Assembly (NCBI GenBank): GCA_029237775.1
Contig: JAQZBR010000004.1
Coordinates: 1-64,000, forward strand
Source of the DNA: Bacteroidota bacterium
GTDB taxonomy: Bacteria; Bacteroidota; Bacteroidia; 2-12-FULL-35-15
Length of the DNA: 64,000 nucleotides
Reading direction: 5' to 3'
Shown here: positions 13,614 to 22,828 of the stretch, one piece after another
Layout: the number at the start of each line of letters is the position of its first letter
Position numbering within the stretch: position 1 is the stretch's first letter
Program-made: the position numbers and the translations under genes
Notes under the pieces: generated by a model
What the model saw: the letters and a program-made list of their open reading frames with translations, nothing else
Databases searched by the model: none
Told to the model about the DNA's origin: nothing

Positions 13614-16271
13614 TTAATTCAAATATGTTTTTGCTTTCTCAAGTGCTTTACCGATCCCTTGTGGATTGGTTCCTCCTGCTGTTGCATAAAAGGCTTGTCC
13701 GCCACCACCGCCCTGGATCTCTTTTCCTAATTCACGAACAATTGTGCCTGCATTCAGATTTTTATCTTTCACAAGATTATCAGATATAATAATGGAAATG
13801 CTCGGCTTCCCTTTTACTTCCGCACCAAGAACCATAAACAGATTATCCACCTGACTTCTCAATTCAAAAGAAAGATCTTTTATAGCATCAGCAGAATCAA
13901 GCTCAATACGCTCCGCAATAAAGTTCACACCATTGATTAATTGTTTCTTATTCATCAACTCGGCTTTCAACCCTTTCGCTTTTTCACGCAGCATCTGATC
14001 GATCTGTTTTTGGAGTGCGGAGTTTTCTTCCATCAAGCCCTGAACACTTTTAATTACATCCTTCGGATTTTTCAATAAGGCTTTCAATTCATGCACTAAC
14101 GCACTTTGCTGATTAAAGAATTCTTCAGCCTTAACGGAAGTGATCGCTTCGATCCTTCTGATACCTGCAGCCACTGCACCTTCGGAACTGATCTTGAATA
14201 ACCCGATCTGTCCTGTTGCGGGAACGTGAGTTCCACCGCAAAGTTCAACTGAATAGTTTTTATCAAATGTAACAACGCGCACAACATCACCATACTTCTC
14301 ACCAAACAACGCCATAGCGCCAAGCTTACGCGCTTCGTCTATCGGCATTTCTTTAATGTCAGAAACTATATTCTCTCTGATCTTCTGATTAACGATTGCC
14401 TCGATCTGCGCAATCTCTTCATCTGTAACTTTAGAAAAATGGGAGAAATCGAAACGCAGGTGCTCATCATTTACAAGAGAACCTTTTTGCTCAACATGTG
14501 TTCCTAAAACCTGACGTAAAGCTGCATGCAGCAAATGTGTAGCGCTGTGATTGTTTTCTGTTAAGCCTCTTCGTTCCGCATTCACTTTCGCAATAAAAGA
14601 ATGTCCGAAATTTTCAGGAAGCTTATCCGCGAAATGAATGATGATCCCGTTTTCCTTTTTTGTATCAACAATGTTAATTTTTTCATTAGCTGACTCAAGC
14701 ACACCAATATCACCAACCTGTCCTCCACTCTCCGCATAGAACGGTGTTTGGTCCAACACTAACTGAAATTGCTCCTTGCCTTTGGCTTTTACTTTTCTGT
14801 ATTGAATGATCTTAACTTCACTTTCAAGCGTTTTATAACCAACAAAAGAACGTCCGCCTTCCTCGGCTTTTCTGCCTTCAACAAGCAGCCAGTCACCTGT
14901 ATCAACTGCCGTTGCTTCACGTGAACGGTTTTTCTGTTTTTCCAATTCTTTTTGGAATCCTGCTTCATCAATGCTTAATTCATAGCCGCGTGCGATCAGT
15001 GATGTTAAGTCGACAGGGAAACCATACGTATCATATAACTCAAAAACGATCGCACCATCAACAATTTTCTTTTTCTCTTTGATCGTATTAGCACATACCT
15101 GATCGATACGTTTCAAGCCATTCTCGAGTGTCCTGAAAAATGAAATTTCTTCCTCACGGATCACTTTTTCAACAAGTAATTTTTGTGAAACTAACTCCGG
15201 AAATGCATGTCCCAACTGATTTGCAAGAACAGGAACCAAACGGAACATAAAAGGCTCTTTCAGATTTAATGACTGATATCCGTAACGGATCGCTCTGCGC
15301 AAGATCCTTCTGATCACATAACCTGCGCCTGTATTCGAAGGTAGTTGACCGTCAGCAATGCTGAATGAGATCGCACGGATATGATCTGCGATAACACGCA
15401 TTGCAATATTTATGATCAGCTGCTTCTTATGCTCTTCTTCATTTTCCGGCTTGTAGCGATGTCCGGATAATTCCTCCAGCTTATCAATTACCGGTTTGAA
15501 GACATCAGTATCATAATTGGATTGTTTTCCCTGTAACACACGCACCAATCGCTCAAAGCCCATGCCCGTATCAACATGCTGTTTCGGCAATTTAATAAGT
15601 GAGCCATCTGCTTTGCGTTCAAATTCCATGAATACGTTGTTCCAGATCTCGATCACCTGCGGGTCATCATTGTTCACACGTGAAGCTCCCGGTACTTTCG
15701 CGATCTCTTCTTTCGTGCGCCCATCGTAATGGATCTCGGTACACGGACCGCAAGGGCCCATATCGCCCATTTCCCAGAAGTTATCCTTTTTGTTTCCCCT
15801 CAAAATTCGTTCTGCAGGAATAAATTGTTTCCAGATATCATAAGCTTCCTGGTCAAATCCAAGCCCGTCATCTGTACTGCCTTCAAACACCGTAACATAT
15901 AAACGATCCTTCTCAATTTTATAAACGTCTGTCAGTAATTCCCATGCCCACGTTATAGCATCTTTCTTAAAATAATCCCCAAAGCTCCAGTTACCGAGCA
16001 TTTCAAACATGGTATGATGATAAGTATCAACACCAACCTCTTCAAGATCGTTATGTTTTCCGCTTACGCGAAGACATTTCTGCGTATCCGCAACACGTGG
16101 AAATTTGATCGGTGCGTTACCAAGGAAGAGATCCTTAAAGGGCGCCATCCCGCTGTTATTGAACATCAATGTCGGATCATTCTTCACAACCATTGGAGCC
16201 GAAGGAACGATCTCGTGCCCTTTTGATTTGAAAAAATCTAAAAATGTCTGCCTTACTTTACTTGATTCCAT
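13614..16271 (-). CDS. alaS: Alanine--tRNA ligase
   Basis: The 885-residue class II synthetase charges tRNA-Ala. Visible parts are the catalytic core ([40 protein letters not shown] and [10 protein letters not shown]), the editing domain with [10 protein letters not shown] (zinc-binding HxxxH) and [13 protein letters not shown], and the C-terminal C-Ala domain ending in [14 protein letters not shown]. Length fits bacterial AlaRS (876 in E. coli). The ATG is preceded directly by a TTCGTAA-type repeat block (16272-16305), and a strong terminator follows. It is divergent from the M23 peptidase gene. Confidence 0.97.
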   Translation of the reverse strand: MESSKVRQTFLDFFKSKGHEIVPSAPMVVKNDPTLMFNNSGMAPFKDLFLGNAPIKFPRVADTQKCLRVSGKHNDLEEVGVDTYHHTMFEMLGNWSFGDYFKKDAITWAWELLTDVYKIEKDRLYVTVFEGSTDDGLGFDQEAYDIWKQFIPAERILRGNKKDNFWEMGDMGPCGPCTEIHYDGRTKEEIAKVPGASRVNNDDPQVIEIWNNVFMEFERKADGSLIKLPKQHVDTGMGFERLVRVLQGKQSNYDTDVFKPVIDKLEELSGHRYKPENEEEHKKQLIINIAMRVIADHIRAISFSIADGQLPSNTGAGYVIRRILRRAIRYGYQSLNLKEPFMFRLVPVLANQLGHAFPELVSQKLLVEKVIREEEISFFRTLENGLKRIDQVCANTIKEKKKIVDGAIVFELYDTYGFPVDLTSLIARGYELSIDEAGFQKELEKQKNRSREATAVDTGDWLLVEGRKAEEGGRSFVGYKTLESEVKIIQYRKVKAKGKEQFQLVLDQTPFYAESGGQVGDIGVLESANEKINIVDTKKENGIIIHFADKLPENFGHSFIAKVNAERRGLTENNHSATHLLHAALRQVLGTHVEQKGSLVNDEHLRFDFSHFSKVTDEEIAQIEAIVNQKIRENIVSDIKEMPIDEARKLGAMALFGEKYGDVVRVVTFDKNYSVELCGGTHVPATGQIGLFKISSEGAVAAGIRRIEAITSVKAEEFFNQQSALVHELKALLKNPKDVIKSVQGLMEENSALQKQIDQMLREKAKGLKAELMNKKQLINGVNFIAERIELDSADAIKDLSFELRSQVDNLFMVLGAEVKGKPSISIIISDNLVKDKNLNAGTIVRELGKEIQGGGGGQAFYATAGGTNPQGIGKALEKAKTYLN

Positions 16272-16305
16272 CTATGAATTACGAATTTTTACGATTTTAC
16301 GAATC
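16272..16305 (-). repeat. TTCGTAA-rich block abutting the alaS start
   Basis: On the minus strand GATTCGTAAAATCGTAAAAA is followed by TTCGTAATTCATAG and then the ATG. Near-identical blocks directly precede the start codons of hldD and the LutA-like gene in this window. Confidence 0.7.
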
Positions 16306-16457
16306 GCTGTGTGGATGAACAATCCAACTTCGAAACGTTTTGATTAACTTACTTCTATCCCCTTTACTCCTACCTCCCTACTCCTCACTCCCCACTGCAA
16401 ACGGATTGCAAATTTAGTTTATTTGCGTAAATTCGCGTTAAGCAGAGCCATTATTTA

Positions 16458-17429
16458 ATGAGCAAGATCAAATATAAATTCAACACCAAATCCCTGACCT
16501 ATGAAAAGGATACAGTTCCTTTCCGTAAAAGGGTATGGCAGGCTTTATCTTACCTTGCCACCGGACTTGTATTCGCCACGATCACCATTTTACTTGCGTA
16601 CAAATACCTTGATTCTCCAAAGGAAAAGCAGCTGCAGCGCGAGATCAACGAGCTTACCCTTCAGTATGAGCTTTTAAACAGCAGAATGACTGAAGTGACC
16701 GAAGTGCTTGATGATATTCAGGAACGTGACAACAATGTTTACCGCACCATCTTTGAAGCTGAACCAATCCCTGCAAGTATTCGCAAGGCCGGCTTTGGCG
16801 GTGTCGACCGTTATAAAGAGCTGCAGGGATACAACAATTCCGACCTGATGATCGAAACCACCAAGAACCTGGATAGGATCAGCAAACAATTATATATCCA
16901 GTCGAAGTCGTTCGATGAGGTTGCAAAACTTGTCAAAAACAAAGCGAAGCTTTTGGCCTCGATCCCCGCAATACAACCGATCAGCAATCTGGACTTAAGG
17001 CATCAGCCCGGTGGCTTCGGATGGCGCACGCATCCTATCTATAAAACACCCGAATTTCATCCGGGAATGGATTACGCAGCAGCAGAAGGAACGGAGATCT
17101 ACGCTACGGGCGATGGCGTTGTTGCACGTGCTGATGATATGGCTCAGGGATATGGAAATCACGTGGTGATCGATCACGGGTACGGGTATGAAACCTTGTA
17201 TGGACACATGGTGAAATATGTTGTACGCGCAGGTCAACAAGTGAAGCGCGGACAGCTGATCGGTTATGTCGGAAGCACAGGTTTGTCAACAGCACCGCAC
17301 GTGCATTATGAAGTAAGAAAAAATGGCGGTATTGTGAATCCTATCAATTTCTACTATAACGACCTTACACCCGAACAATATCAGAAGCTAATCCAGCTTT
17401 CTGAGCAATCTTCTCAATCCTTCGATTAA
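16458..17429 (+). CDS. M23-family (LytM) metallopeptidase
   Basis: The 323-residue protein has a basic N-terminus, one transmembrane helix (about 30-50, LSYLATGLVFATITILLAYK), a periplasmic coiled coil (about 55-100) and a C-terminal M23 domain (about 180-300). Zinc ligands are visible: H201 and D205 in FHPGMDYA and H283 in APHVHYEV, with H281 as the catalytic partner. Such enzymes cut peptide crosslinks in peptidoglycan or act as scaffolds during cell elongation or division. All key residues are intact, so an active endopeptidase is likely. Confidence 0.9.
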   Translation: MSKIKYKFNTKSLTYEKDTVPFRKRVWQALSYLATGLVFATITILLAYKYLDSPKEKQLQREINELTLQYELLNSRMTEVTEVLDDIQERDNNVYRTIFEAEPIPASIRKAGFGGVDRYKELQGYNNSDLMIETTKNLDRISKQLYIQSKSFDEVAKLVKNKAKLLASIPAIQPISNLDLRHQPGGFGWRTHPIYKTPEFHPGMDYAAAEGTEIYATGDGVVARADDMAQGYGNHVVIDHGYGYETLYGHMVKYVVRAGQQVKRGQLIGYVGSTGLSTAPHVHYEVRKNGGIVNPINFYYNDLTPEQYQKLIQLSEQSSQSFD

Positions 17430-17453
17430 TGACATCAGGAAGCGGAAAATTTT

Positions 17454-17461
17454 TATATTTG
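17454..17461 (+). promoter_or_regulatory. Bacteroidota -7 element upstream of the MerR gene
   Basis: TATATTTG (TAnnTTTG) precedes the MerR-type gene by 65 bases. A hairpin TCCCGATAGTTATCGGGA (17478-17495) lies between them in the leader. Confidence 0.45.
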
Positions 17462-17526
17462 TTTAGAACATTCTCCATCCCGATAGTTATCGGGACAAAA
17501 AATCACTAATTCAACAAATCCCTTAC

Positions 17527-17886
17527 TTGCCTTACAAGGAAACAGATACCGTTAAGCTCTACTACACTATTGGTGAGGTATCTGAAATGTTCAATGTGAA
17601 TCCCTCACTTGTACGTTTTTGGGAAAAAGAATTTGATGTACTGAAACCTAAAAAGAATAAAAAAGGCAACCGGTTATTCACTCCCGAGGATCTCGATAAT
17701 TTTAAGATCATTCATAATCTCGTAAAGGAACAGGGATTAACACTTGAAGGAGCAAAAAAATACCTGAAAGAGAACCGGAAAGCTGTCAAGCATGAATTGA
17801 AAACTGAAAAATCGCAGTTTTCCGAGATTGAAAATAAACTGAAGAAGATCAAGAATAAGCTTGTCGCTTTACAAGAGAAACTATAG
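17527..17886 (+). CDS. MerR-family transcriptional regulator
   Basis: The 119-residue protein has an N-terminal winged helix-turn-helix: YYTIGEVSEMFNVNPSLVRF, then WEKEFDVLKPKKNKKGNRLF and TPEDLDNF. A coiled-coil dimerisation helix follows (EQGLTLEGAKKYLKENRKA) and a lysine-rich tail. It has no effector-binding domain or conserved cysteines, which places it with the short MerR proteins common in Bacteroidota whose signal is unknown. The start is TTG at 17527, supported by the short distance to the HTH. It follows the M23 gene in the same direction with its own promoter-like element. Confidence 0.85.
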   Translation: MPYKETDTVKLYYTIGEVSEMFNVNPSLVRFWEKEFDVLKPKKNKKGNRLFTPEDLDNFKIIHNLVKEQGLTLEGAKKYLKENRKAVKHELKTEKSQFSEIENKLKKIKNKLVALQEKL

Positions 17887-17985
17887 TTAATTTTTACTGT
17901 TACCGCGGGCGGTCATTCGAGGTCTCCGCATTTCTACGAAAAGTATTGTGAAAGTGTGCAGCATTGCACAAACAAAAGTTACTCT

Positions 17986-18951
17986 TTAATAATATTTTTT
18001 TCCTTCCAGATAATTCTCAACATAATCTTTTACACCTTCTTCCAGTGTATGAAAAGGTTTATCATATCCGATCAATTTAAGCTTCGACATATTAGCTTCA
18101 GTGAAGTACTGATATTTATCACGTATATCAGCAGGGGTATCAATAAATTCGATTTTTGGCTCTTTATTTAGCCCGGCAAAAGTATTCTTCACAAGATCAA
18201 CAAATGTGCGTGCTTTACCGGATCCCAGATTATACAAGCCCGAATCTTTGCGGTGGTGAAGTAAAAAGTAACATACCTCAACGAGATCTTTCACATACAC
18301 GAAATCGCGCAGCTGTTCGCCATCTTTATAATCCGGATTGTGCGAACGGAATAGTTTCACTTCACCTTTTTCTTTGATCTGTTTATGTGCATGCATAATG
18401 ACAGACGCCATTCTTCCTTTGTGATATTCGTTCGGACCGTAAACATTAAAGAATTTTAATCCTGCCCAGAAATACGGCTTGCGCTCCTGCTTCAATGCCC
18501 ATTTATCAAAATCATTCTTGGAATCACCATAAGGATTTAAAGGCTTCAGCTTTTCAACTATATCGTGATCATCGTTATATCCAAATTCACCAAGACCATA
18601 AGTCGCTGCAGAAGAAGCATACACCAGAGGCAAACCGAACTCAACACAAACATTCCAGATGTCTTTTGTATAATTAAGGTTGAGCTTATCAAAGATCTCT
18701 TTATTAAATTCCGTTGTGTCTGTTCGTGCGCCAATATGAAAAACAAACTGAACGAGACGTTGATTTTCCTTTAACCATTTAACGAACTCATCGCGATGAA
18801 CTTTTTGGTTATAAACTTTGCCCTCAAGATTTTTCATCTTTTCAAGATCAGAAAAGTCATCAACGATAATGAGGTCATTAAAGCCTTCTTTGTTTAGCTT
18901 ACTTACCAAACAACTTCCAATAAAGCCTGCTGCACCTGTTACAATAATCAT
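17986..18951 (-). CDS. hldD: ADP-L-glycero-D-manno-heptose 6-epimerase
   Basis: SDR-family epimerase of 321 residues making ADP-L-glycero-D-manno-heptose for the lipopolysaccharide inner core. The NADP-binding motif TGAAGFIG is at residues 5-12, the acidic/aromatic loop is IIVDDFSD, and the active site is Y141-x-x-x-K145 (NPYGDSKNDFDKW). FFNVYGPNEYHKGRMASV is the family-typical segment, and KDGEQLRDFVYVKD contacts the sugar nucleotide. A TTCGTAA-rich repeat block directly precedes the ATG. It is encoded alone. Confidence 0.92.
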   Translation of the reverse strand: MIIVTGAAGFIGSCLVSKLNKEGFNDLIIVDDFSDLEKMKNLEGKVYNQKVHRDEFVKWLKENQRLVQFVFHIGARTDTTEFNKEIFDKLNLNYTKDIWNVCVEFGLPLVYASSAATYGLGEFGYNDDHDIVEKLKPLNPYGDSKNDFDKWALKQERKPYFWAGLKFFNVYGPNEYHKGRMASVIMHAHKQIKEKGEVKLFRSHNPDYKDGEQLRDFVYVKDLVEVCYFLLHHRKDSGLYNLGSGKARTFVDLVKNTFAGLNKEPKIEFIDTPADIRDKYQYFTEANMSKLKLIGYDKPFHTLEEGVKDYVENYLEGKKYY

Positions 18952-18953
18952 AT

Positions 18954-18987
18954 CTACGAATTACAAATTTTTACGATTTTACGAATC
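18954..18987 (-). repeat. TTCGTAA-rich block abutting the hldD start
   Basis: On the minus strand GATTCGTAAAATCGTAAAAA is followed by TTTGTAATTCGTAG, two bases before ATG. It differs from the alaS block at only a couple of positions. Confidence 0.7.
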
Positions 18988-19007
18988 TGCACTTACTCTC
19001 TGCGCGA

Positions 19008-19036
19008 GGGTCATCCTGAACTTGTTTCAGGATCTG
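19008..19036. repeat. REP-like hairpin 1
   Basis: ATCCTGAA (19013-19020) and TTCAGGAT (19026-19033) form an 8-bp stem around CTTGT. The same hairpin recurs at 21199-21219 and, with one arm altered, near 55849-55869. Confidence 0.65.
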
Positions 19037-19075
19037 AGCGTAAGGATTGAAACTAGCAATGCCACAAACTCCACA

Positions 19076-19936
19076 CTACGAACTACTTTTAACAAACAAC
19101 TCCTCTTCAACCTTCCCAATCACCCCTAATTCCATCGCCTTATCAAACAATAATTTCACTGCGCGCTTACCCTCCTCACCAAGATCAACTGAATATTTAT
19201 TTACATAAAGATCAATGTGCTTATACATCACCTCTTCACTCATTTCCTGAGCATTTTGTTTTACAAATTCTAAGCTCGATTTAGGATTTGCAAATGCATA
19301 TTCAACACTTCTGCGGATCACACGATCTACTTTTTGTTTTAATTCCAGTGGCAATTCACGCCTCACAACAATTCCTCCTAATGGTATGGGTGCATTCGCT
19401 AAAGACTCCCAATATTCACCGAGATCAATTATCTTTTTCAAACCTTTCCGCTCATAAGTGAACCTGTTTTCATGAATGATCAAACCTGCATCGACTTTTC
19501 CCTGCAACACCGCATCTTCAATTTCAGAAAAAAGAGTTTCCGGTTTATTTTTTGCGGTCGGAAATGCCAGCGATAAAAGAAAATTAGCGGTCGTATATTT
19601 TCCGGGGATTGCGATTTTAGTATCACTCTGAATTTGAAATATGGAATTTGCAATTAAAAGCGGTCCGCAATTATTCCCCAAAGCACTGCCTGCATTTAAC
19701 AACTGATACTTTTTTGTTAAATATGCATATGCATGATAACTGAGCTTTGTAATTGAAAGCTCGCCTTTAAATGCCTTTTGATTCAAGGCTTCCACATCTT
19801 CCATCACAACTTCAAAACTCAATCCTTCTGTATCTACCTTTCCGTGAATCATAGCATCAAAGATGAAACAATCGTTCGGACAAGGACTAAATCCTATAGT
19901 TAATGGGGCGTTGGTAGTCGGAGTTGGCGAGTTCAC
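19076..19936 (-). CDS. mqnD: 1,4-dihydroxy-6-naphthoate synthase (futalosine pathway)
   Basis: The 286-residue MqnD-type protein converts cyclic dehypoxanthine futalosine to 1,4-dihydroxy-6-naphthoate in menaquinone synthesis. It has a periplasmic-binding-protein-like fold; visible family motifs are IGFSPCPNDCFIFDAM near the start, SITKLSYHAYAYL, GNNCGPLLIA and DAGLIIHENRFTYERKGLKK. The GTG start overlaps the mqnB stop by one base (TAGTG), implying translational coupling. mqnA lies 11 kb away at 30734; mqnC and mqnE are not in the window. Confidence 0.92.
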   Translation of the reverse strand: MNSPTPTTNAPLTIGFSPCPNDCFIFDAMIHGKVDTEGLSFEVVMEDVEALNQKAFKGELSITKLSYHAYAYLTKKYQLLNAGSALGNNCGPLLIANSIFQIQSDTKIAIPGKYTTANFLLSLAFPTAKNKPETLFSEIEDAVLQGKVDAGLIIHENRFTYERKGLKKIIDLGEYWESLANAPIPLGGIVVRRELPLELKQKVDRVIRRSVEYAFANPKSSLEFVKQNAQEMSEEVMYKHIDLYVNKYSVDLGEEGKRAVKLLFDKAMELGVIGKVEEELFVKSSS

Positions 19937-20592
19937 TATATTGACGAAATAAATTCTACTAATTTTTCATTTAAATTTTTGATAGCTAATGGAATGTTCC
20001 ACGCATCACGATTTCTTTTCTCAACATAATTGGAAACAGCTCTTAGCTGCACGTATGGAATTCTCTCCTGCTCGCAGGCAAACATGAACGCAGCACCTTC
20101 CATACTTTCCACATAAGGATGCATACGATCATACACTTTTTGTATACTTGATTCATTGCCATGTGTTGTATTTACTGTGATCCCGTTTACTTTAGGAAGT
20201 CTTTCGAGCACTTCGCTCAAAGCTCCGCTCCTGTTGATCAGCTTCGTAATTCCGGGCAGCTGCATATCTTCCAAAGAAAGAAAACTGACATCATCTTCTG
20301 CTCCCAGCTCCGAAAAAGCGTCTTCACTTATATTGACCACATCACCTATCTCAAGATTCTTGTTAAAGCTTCCACATATCCCGGCATTTATCGCCAGATC
20401 ATAACTTTCGTCCAAAACCTTTCCGGTAAAATAAGCGGTGGCTACCATTCCAACTCCTGTGATCAAAAAATCAATTTCGATGCCGTTGAATGCGCCTGAA
20501 ATAAAATTGCTTTCTGCATTGCGCAGGACAGCCATGGCGCCAATTAGCGGCTCCACTTCAAAACGCGTAGCTGAAACGATGAGGATCTTCAT
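19936..20592 (-). CDS. mqnB: Futalosine hydrolase
   Basis: The 218-residue nucleosidase removes hypoxanthine from futalosine. It belongs to the nucleoside phosphorylase/MTA-SAH nucleosidase fold: the N-terminal strand ILIVSATRFEVEPL, GVGMVATAYFTG, the glycine-rich loop AINAGICGSF, the VESMEGAAFMFACEQ motif whose Met-Glu binds ribose, and the C-terminal RAVSNYVEKRNRDAW. It is the first gene of an mqnB-mqnD operon with a one-base overlap. The ATG at 20592 immediately precedes the first beta strand. Confidence 0.9.
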   Translation of the reverse strand: MKILIVSATRFEVEPLIGAMAVLRNAESNFISGAFNGIEIDFLITGVGMVATAYFTGKVLDESYDLAINAGICGSFNKNLEIGDVVNISEDAFSELGAEDDVSFLSLEDMQLPGITKLINRSGALSEVLERLPKVNGITVNTTHGNESSIQKVYDRMHPYVESMEGAAFMFACEQERIPYVQLRAVSNYVEKRNRDAWNIPLAIKNLNEKLVEFISSI

Positions 20593-20703
20593 TCAGGTTT
20601 ATACTTTGTGTAAAGATACAAATCATTTATGTTTACTTGTTTAAACAAAATCCAACCCTATTTTGTTTGCCTTAGTGACGGACTCTTAAATCCATTATAT
20701 AAC

Positions 20704-20711
20704 TATATTTG
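20704..20711 (+). promoter_or_regulatory. Bacteroidota -7 element of the PTPS gene
   Basis: TATATTTG (TAnnTTTG) lies 19 bases before the ATG at 20731. It lies inside the longer in-frame extension that starts at 20629, so it supports the downstream start. Confidence 0.5.
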
Positions 20712-20730
20712 CAGTACATACTTAAGCATT

Positions 20731-21147
20731 ATGATATACATTACCAGAAGAGAACATTTTAATGCAGCTCATAAACTGCATAACCCGGCATGGAGCGAAG
20801 AGAAGAATAATGAGGTCTTCGGGAAGTGCGCAAATCCGAACTGGCACGGACATAATTACAATCTTTTCGTTACCGTTAAAGGACCTGTAAATGCGGAAAC
20901 CGGTTATTCGGCAAACCTGAAAGATATCTCCACCATCATCAGAACACACATTACAGAAAAGCTCGATCATAAAAACTTAAATATGGATGTTGATTTCCTG
21001 AAAGGAATGATGCCTTCAACCGAAAACGTTGCTATCGCTATCTGGAAACAGCTGACCCCCCATATTGATGCCTTGGGAATCAAGCTTCATTCGGTGAAGC
21101 TTTATGAAACTGAAAATAATTATGTTGAGTATTTAGGGGAAGAGTAG
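20731..21147 (+). CDS. 6-pyruvoyl-tetrahydropterin synthase / QueD-family protein
   Basis: The 138-residue enzyme acts on 7,8-dihydroneopterin triphosphate, the product of FolE encoded just downstream. Zinc-binding histidines are H14 (REHFNAAH), H39 and H41 (NPNWHGHNY); the catalytic cysteine is C33 in FGKCANPNW. The C-terminal glutamate lies in KLYETENNYVEY, and LDHKNLN carries the family Asp-His. It may be QueD (6-carboxytetrahydropterin for queuosine) or a PTPS; sequence alone does not separate these. The ATG at 20731 matches the usual family N-terminus and follows a promoter-like TATATTTG. Confidence 0.88.
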   Translation: MIYITRREHFNAAHKLHNPAWSEEKNNEVFGKCANPNWHGHNYNLFVTVKGPVNAETGYSANLKDISTIIRTHITEKLDHKNLNMDVDFLKGMMPSTENVAIAIWKQLTPHIDALGIKLHSVKLYETENNYVEYLGEE

Positions 21148-21156
21148 TGTGTGAGC

Positions 21157-21224
21157 CGTCATTCTGTCCCGAACTTCGGGATCAGAATCTAAGCGCGGAT
21201 CCTGAAACAAGTTCAGGATGACCG
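21157..21224. repeat. REP-like double hairpin 2
   Basis: The unit begins GTCATTCTG, holds a small hairpin TCCCGAACTTCGGGA (21167-21181), then AGAATCT and a second hairpin ATCCTGAA (21199-21206) / TTCAGGAT (21212-21219), ending GACC. The outer ends GTCATTCTG and CAGGATGAC are themselves inverted. Confidence 0.7.
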
Positions 21225-21273
21225 ACACTCCTAAATTCTCCAATTCAACAATTCACTAAATCAACAATTGAGT

Positions 21274-21897
21274 ATGGGCCACGATGAATTTGATGAAGTA
21301 GACGGATATCAGAAGATAGACCGCTATAATCTTAAAGTAGTTAATGAAATTGCTTCTAAATACAAAATCATCCTAACGGATATCGGTGAGGATCCTTCAC
21401 GTGAAGGTTTGCTTAAAACGCCTGAGCGAGTAGCAAAAGCAATGCAATATCTTACTCATGGGTACGATCTTAATCCTGAAGAGATCCTTCGTTCGGCAAT
21501 GTTCAAAGAGGATTACAAACAAATGGTGATCGTTAAGGATATCGAAGTCTACAGCATGTGTGAGCATCATTTACTCCCTTTTTTCGGAAAGGCACATGTA
21601 GCATACATTCCGAATGGCTGTGTTGTGGGCTTAAGCAAGATCCCGCGTGTTGTTGACGCTTTCGCGAGACGATTACAGGTTCAGGAACGACTCACAACCG
21701 AGATCCGGGATTGTATCGAAAACACAATGAAGCCTTTGGGTGTTGCCGTTGTGATCGAATGCTCACACCTATGTATGCAGATGAGAGGTATCCAGAAACA
21801 AAACTCAGTTACCACTACTTCTGCCTTTACCGGAGAATTTCTGAAAGACACTACCCGTTCAGAATTTATAAGTCTGATCGGCTCCAGGCTGCATTAA
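21274..21897 (+). CDS. folE: GTP cyclohydrolase I
   Basis: The enzyme (207 residues from ATG 21274; a TTG two codons upstream is the alternative start) converts GTP to 7,8-dihydroneopterin triphosphate. Zinc ligands and active site are visible: [20 protein letters not shown] (Cys and His), [20 protein letters not shown], and [17 protein letters not shown] with the second zinc Cys. Regions and length fit type IA enzymes (about 200-220). Located directly after the PTPS/QueD gene, it supplies that enzyme's substrate; it also feeds folate synthesis. Confidence 0.95.
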   Translation: MGHDEFDEVDGYQKIDRYNLKVVNEIASKYKIILTDIGEDPSREGLLKTPERVAKAMQYLTHGYDLNPEEILRSAMFKEDYKQMVIVKDIEVYSMCEHHLLPFFGKAHVAYIPNGCVVGLSKIPRVVDAFARRLQVQERLTTEIRDCIENTMKPLGVAVVIECSHLCMQMRGIQKQNSVTTTSAFTGEFLKDTTRSEFISLIGSRLH

Positions 21898-21912
21898 TAA
21901 TAAACTGACAAT

Positions 21913-21944
21913 TTTGCATTTCGCGTCAATCGGTATTATCTTTG
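21913..21944 (+). promoter_or_regulatory. Two-part Bacteroidota promoter of the Bax-inhibitor gene
   Basis: TTTG (21913-21916) and TATCTTTG (21937-21944) are separated by 20 bases, a good fit to the TTTG / TAnnTTTG promoter. The ATG follows 34 bases downstream. Confidence 0.65.
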
Positions 21945-21978
21945 TACTGCGAAATCGCTAAAAAATTAAAATATAACT

Positions 21979-22710
21979 ATGGAAACCAACAATTTCAATT
22001 ACATACAGTCGGAAGAAGTTTCTTCTACAATGTCGAAAACCTTTATGGCAAGCGTCTTTTCGTGGATGTCGGCTGCATTGGTGATCACTTCTATCGTTGC
22101 ATATTACTTCGGTGTTGATGCAAATCTTATGTCGATCCTGAGAACTACCGACTCAATGGGTTATTATCACAATACCATCATGGGTTATGTAGTGATGTTC
22201 TCTCCATTAGCCATCATTTTCGGAATGGGTTACGGTATGAGAAAAATGTCCTACCCGATTGTATTAGGACTTTTCTTATTGTTTGCTGCCCTTATGGGAG
22301 CAAGCTTAAGCTACATTTTCCTTGCTTACACGCACACATCGATCCTTAGTGTATTCCTTTCAGCTGCCGGTATGTTTGGCTTGATGGCTGTTGTAGGATA
22401 TACGACTAAAACTGACCTTACCAAGTTCGGAAGCATCATGACAATGGCATTTTTCGGGATCCTTATTGCTTCCCTGATCAACATCTTTTTAAGAAGCGAT
22501 GGTTTGGATTATATCATCAGCTTCATCGGTGTATTGGTATTCGTAGGTTTAACAGCTTATGATGTACAGAAATTAAAACGCATCGGTGCAGGAGTTGAAT
22601 ACGGAACAGAAGAAACAAAGAAGCTGGTATTATGGGGCGCTTTAGACCTTTACCTTGATTTCATTAACTTATTCTTATTCCTGCTTCGTTTGTTTGGCGA
22701 CAGAAAATAG
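21979..22710 (+). CDS. Bax inhibitor-1/YccA-family membrane protein
   Basis: The 243-residue protein has seven hydrophobic segments after a soluble N-terminus (first helix about FMASVFSWMSAALVITSIVA; last about LYLDFINLFLFLLRLFG). Family marks are SLSYIFLAYTHTSILSVFLS, TAYDVQKLKR and WGALDLYLDFINLFLFLLRL. In bacteria YccA-type members interact with FtsH, and BI-1 homologues may conduct calcium; the role here is inferred only at family level. It has its own promoter and terminator, so it is monocistronic. Confidence 0.9.
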   Translation: METNNFNYIQSEEVSSTMSKTFMASVFSWMSAALVITSIVAYYFGVDANLMSILRTTDSMGYYHNTIMGYVVMFSPLAIIFGMGYGMRKMSYPIVLGLFLLFAALMGASLSYIFLAYTHTSILSVFLSAAGMFGLMAVVGYTTKTDLTKFGSIMTMAFFGILIASLINIFLRSDGLDYIISFIGVLVFVGLTAYDVQKLKRIGAGVEYGTEETKKLVLWGALDLYLDFINLFLFLLRLFGDRK

Positions 22711-22728
22711 ACACAATTAATTGTGGAT

Positions 22729-22763
22729 AAAAAAGAGCCCTGAGTAAATTCGGGGCTCTTTTT
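22729..22763 (+). terminator. Terminator after the Bax-inhibitor gene
   Basis: AAAAGAGCCC (22731-22740) pairs with GGGCTCTTTT (22753-22762) and is followed by further T residues. Confidence 0.8.
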
Positions 22764-22828
22764 ATTTCATTAATATTGATACAGAATGTACTATTAACTT
22801 TTTTACAAATAACATTTAACAAAAAACT

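Noticed and set aside
16355-16400. C-rich tract (CTCCTACCTCCCTACTCC...) as i-motif or regulatory site
   Set aside because: Run lengths are mostly two to three and irregular; no structure can be supported.
20629-20730. Longer N-terminus for the PTPS/QueD-like protein
   Set aside because: It would include the promoter-like TATATTTG and has no similarity to the family; the conserved protein begins at 20731.
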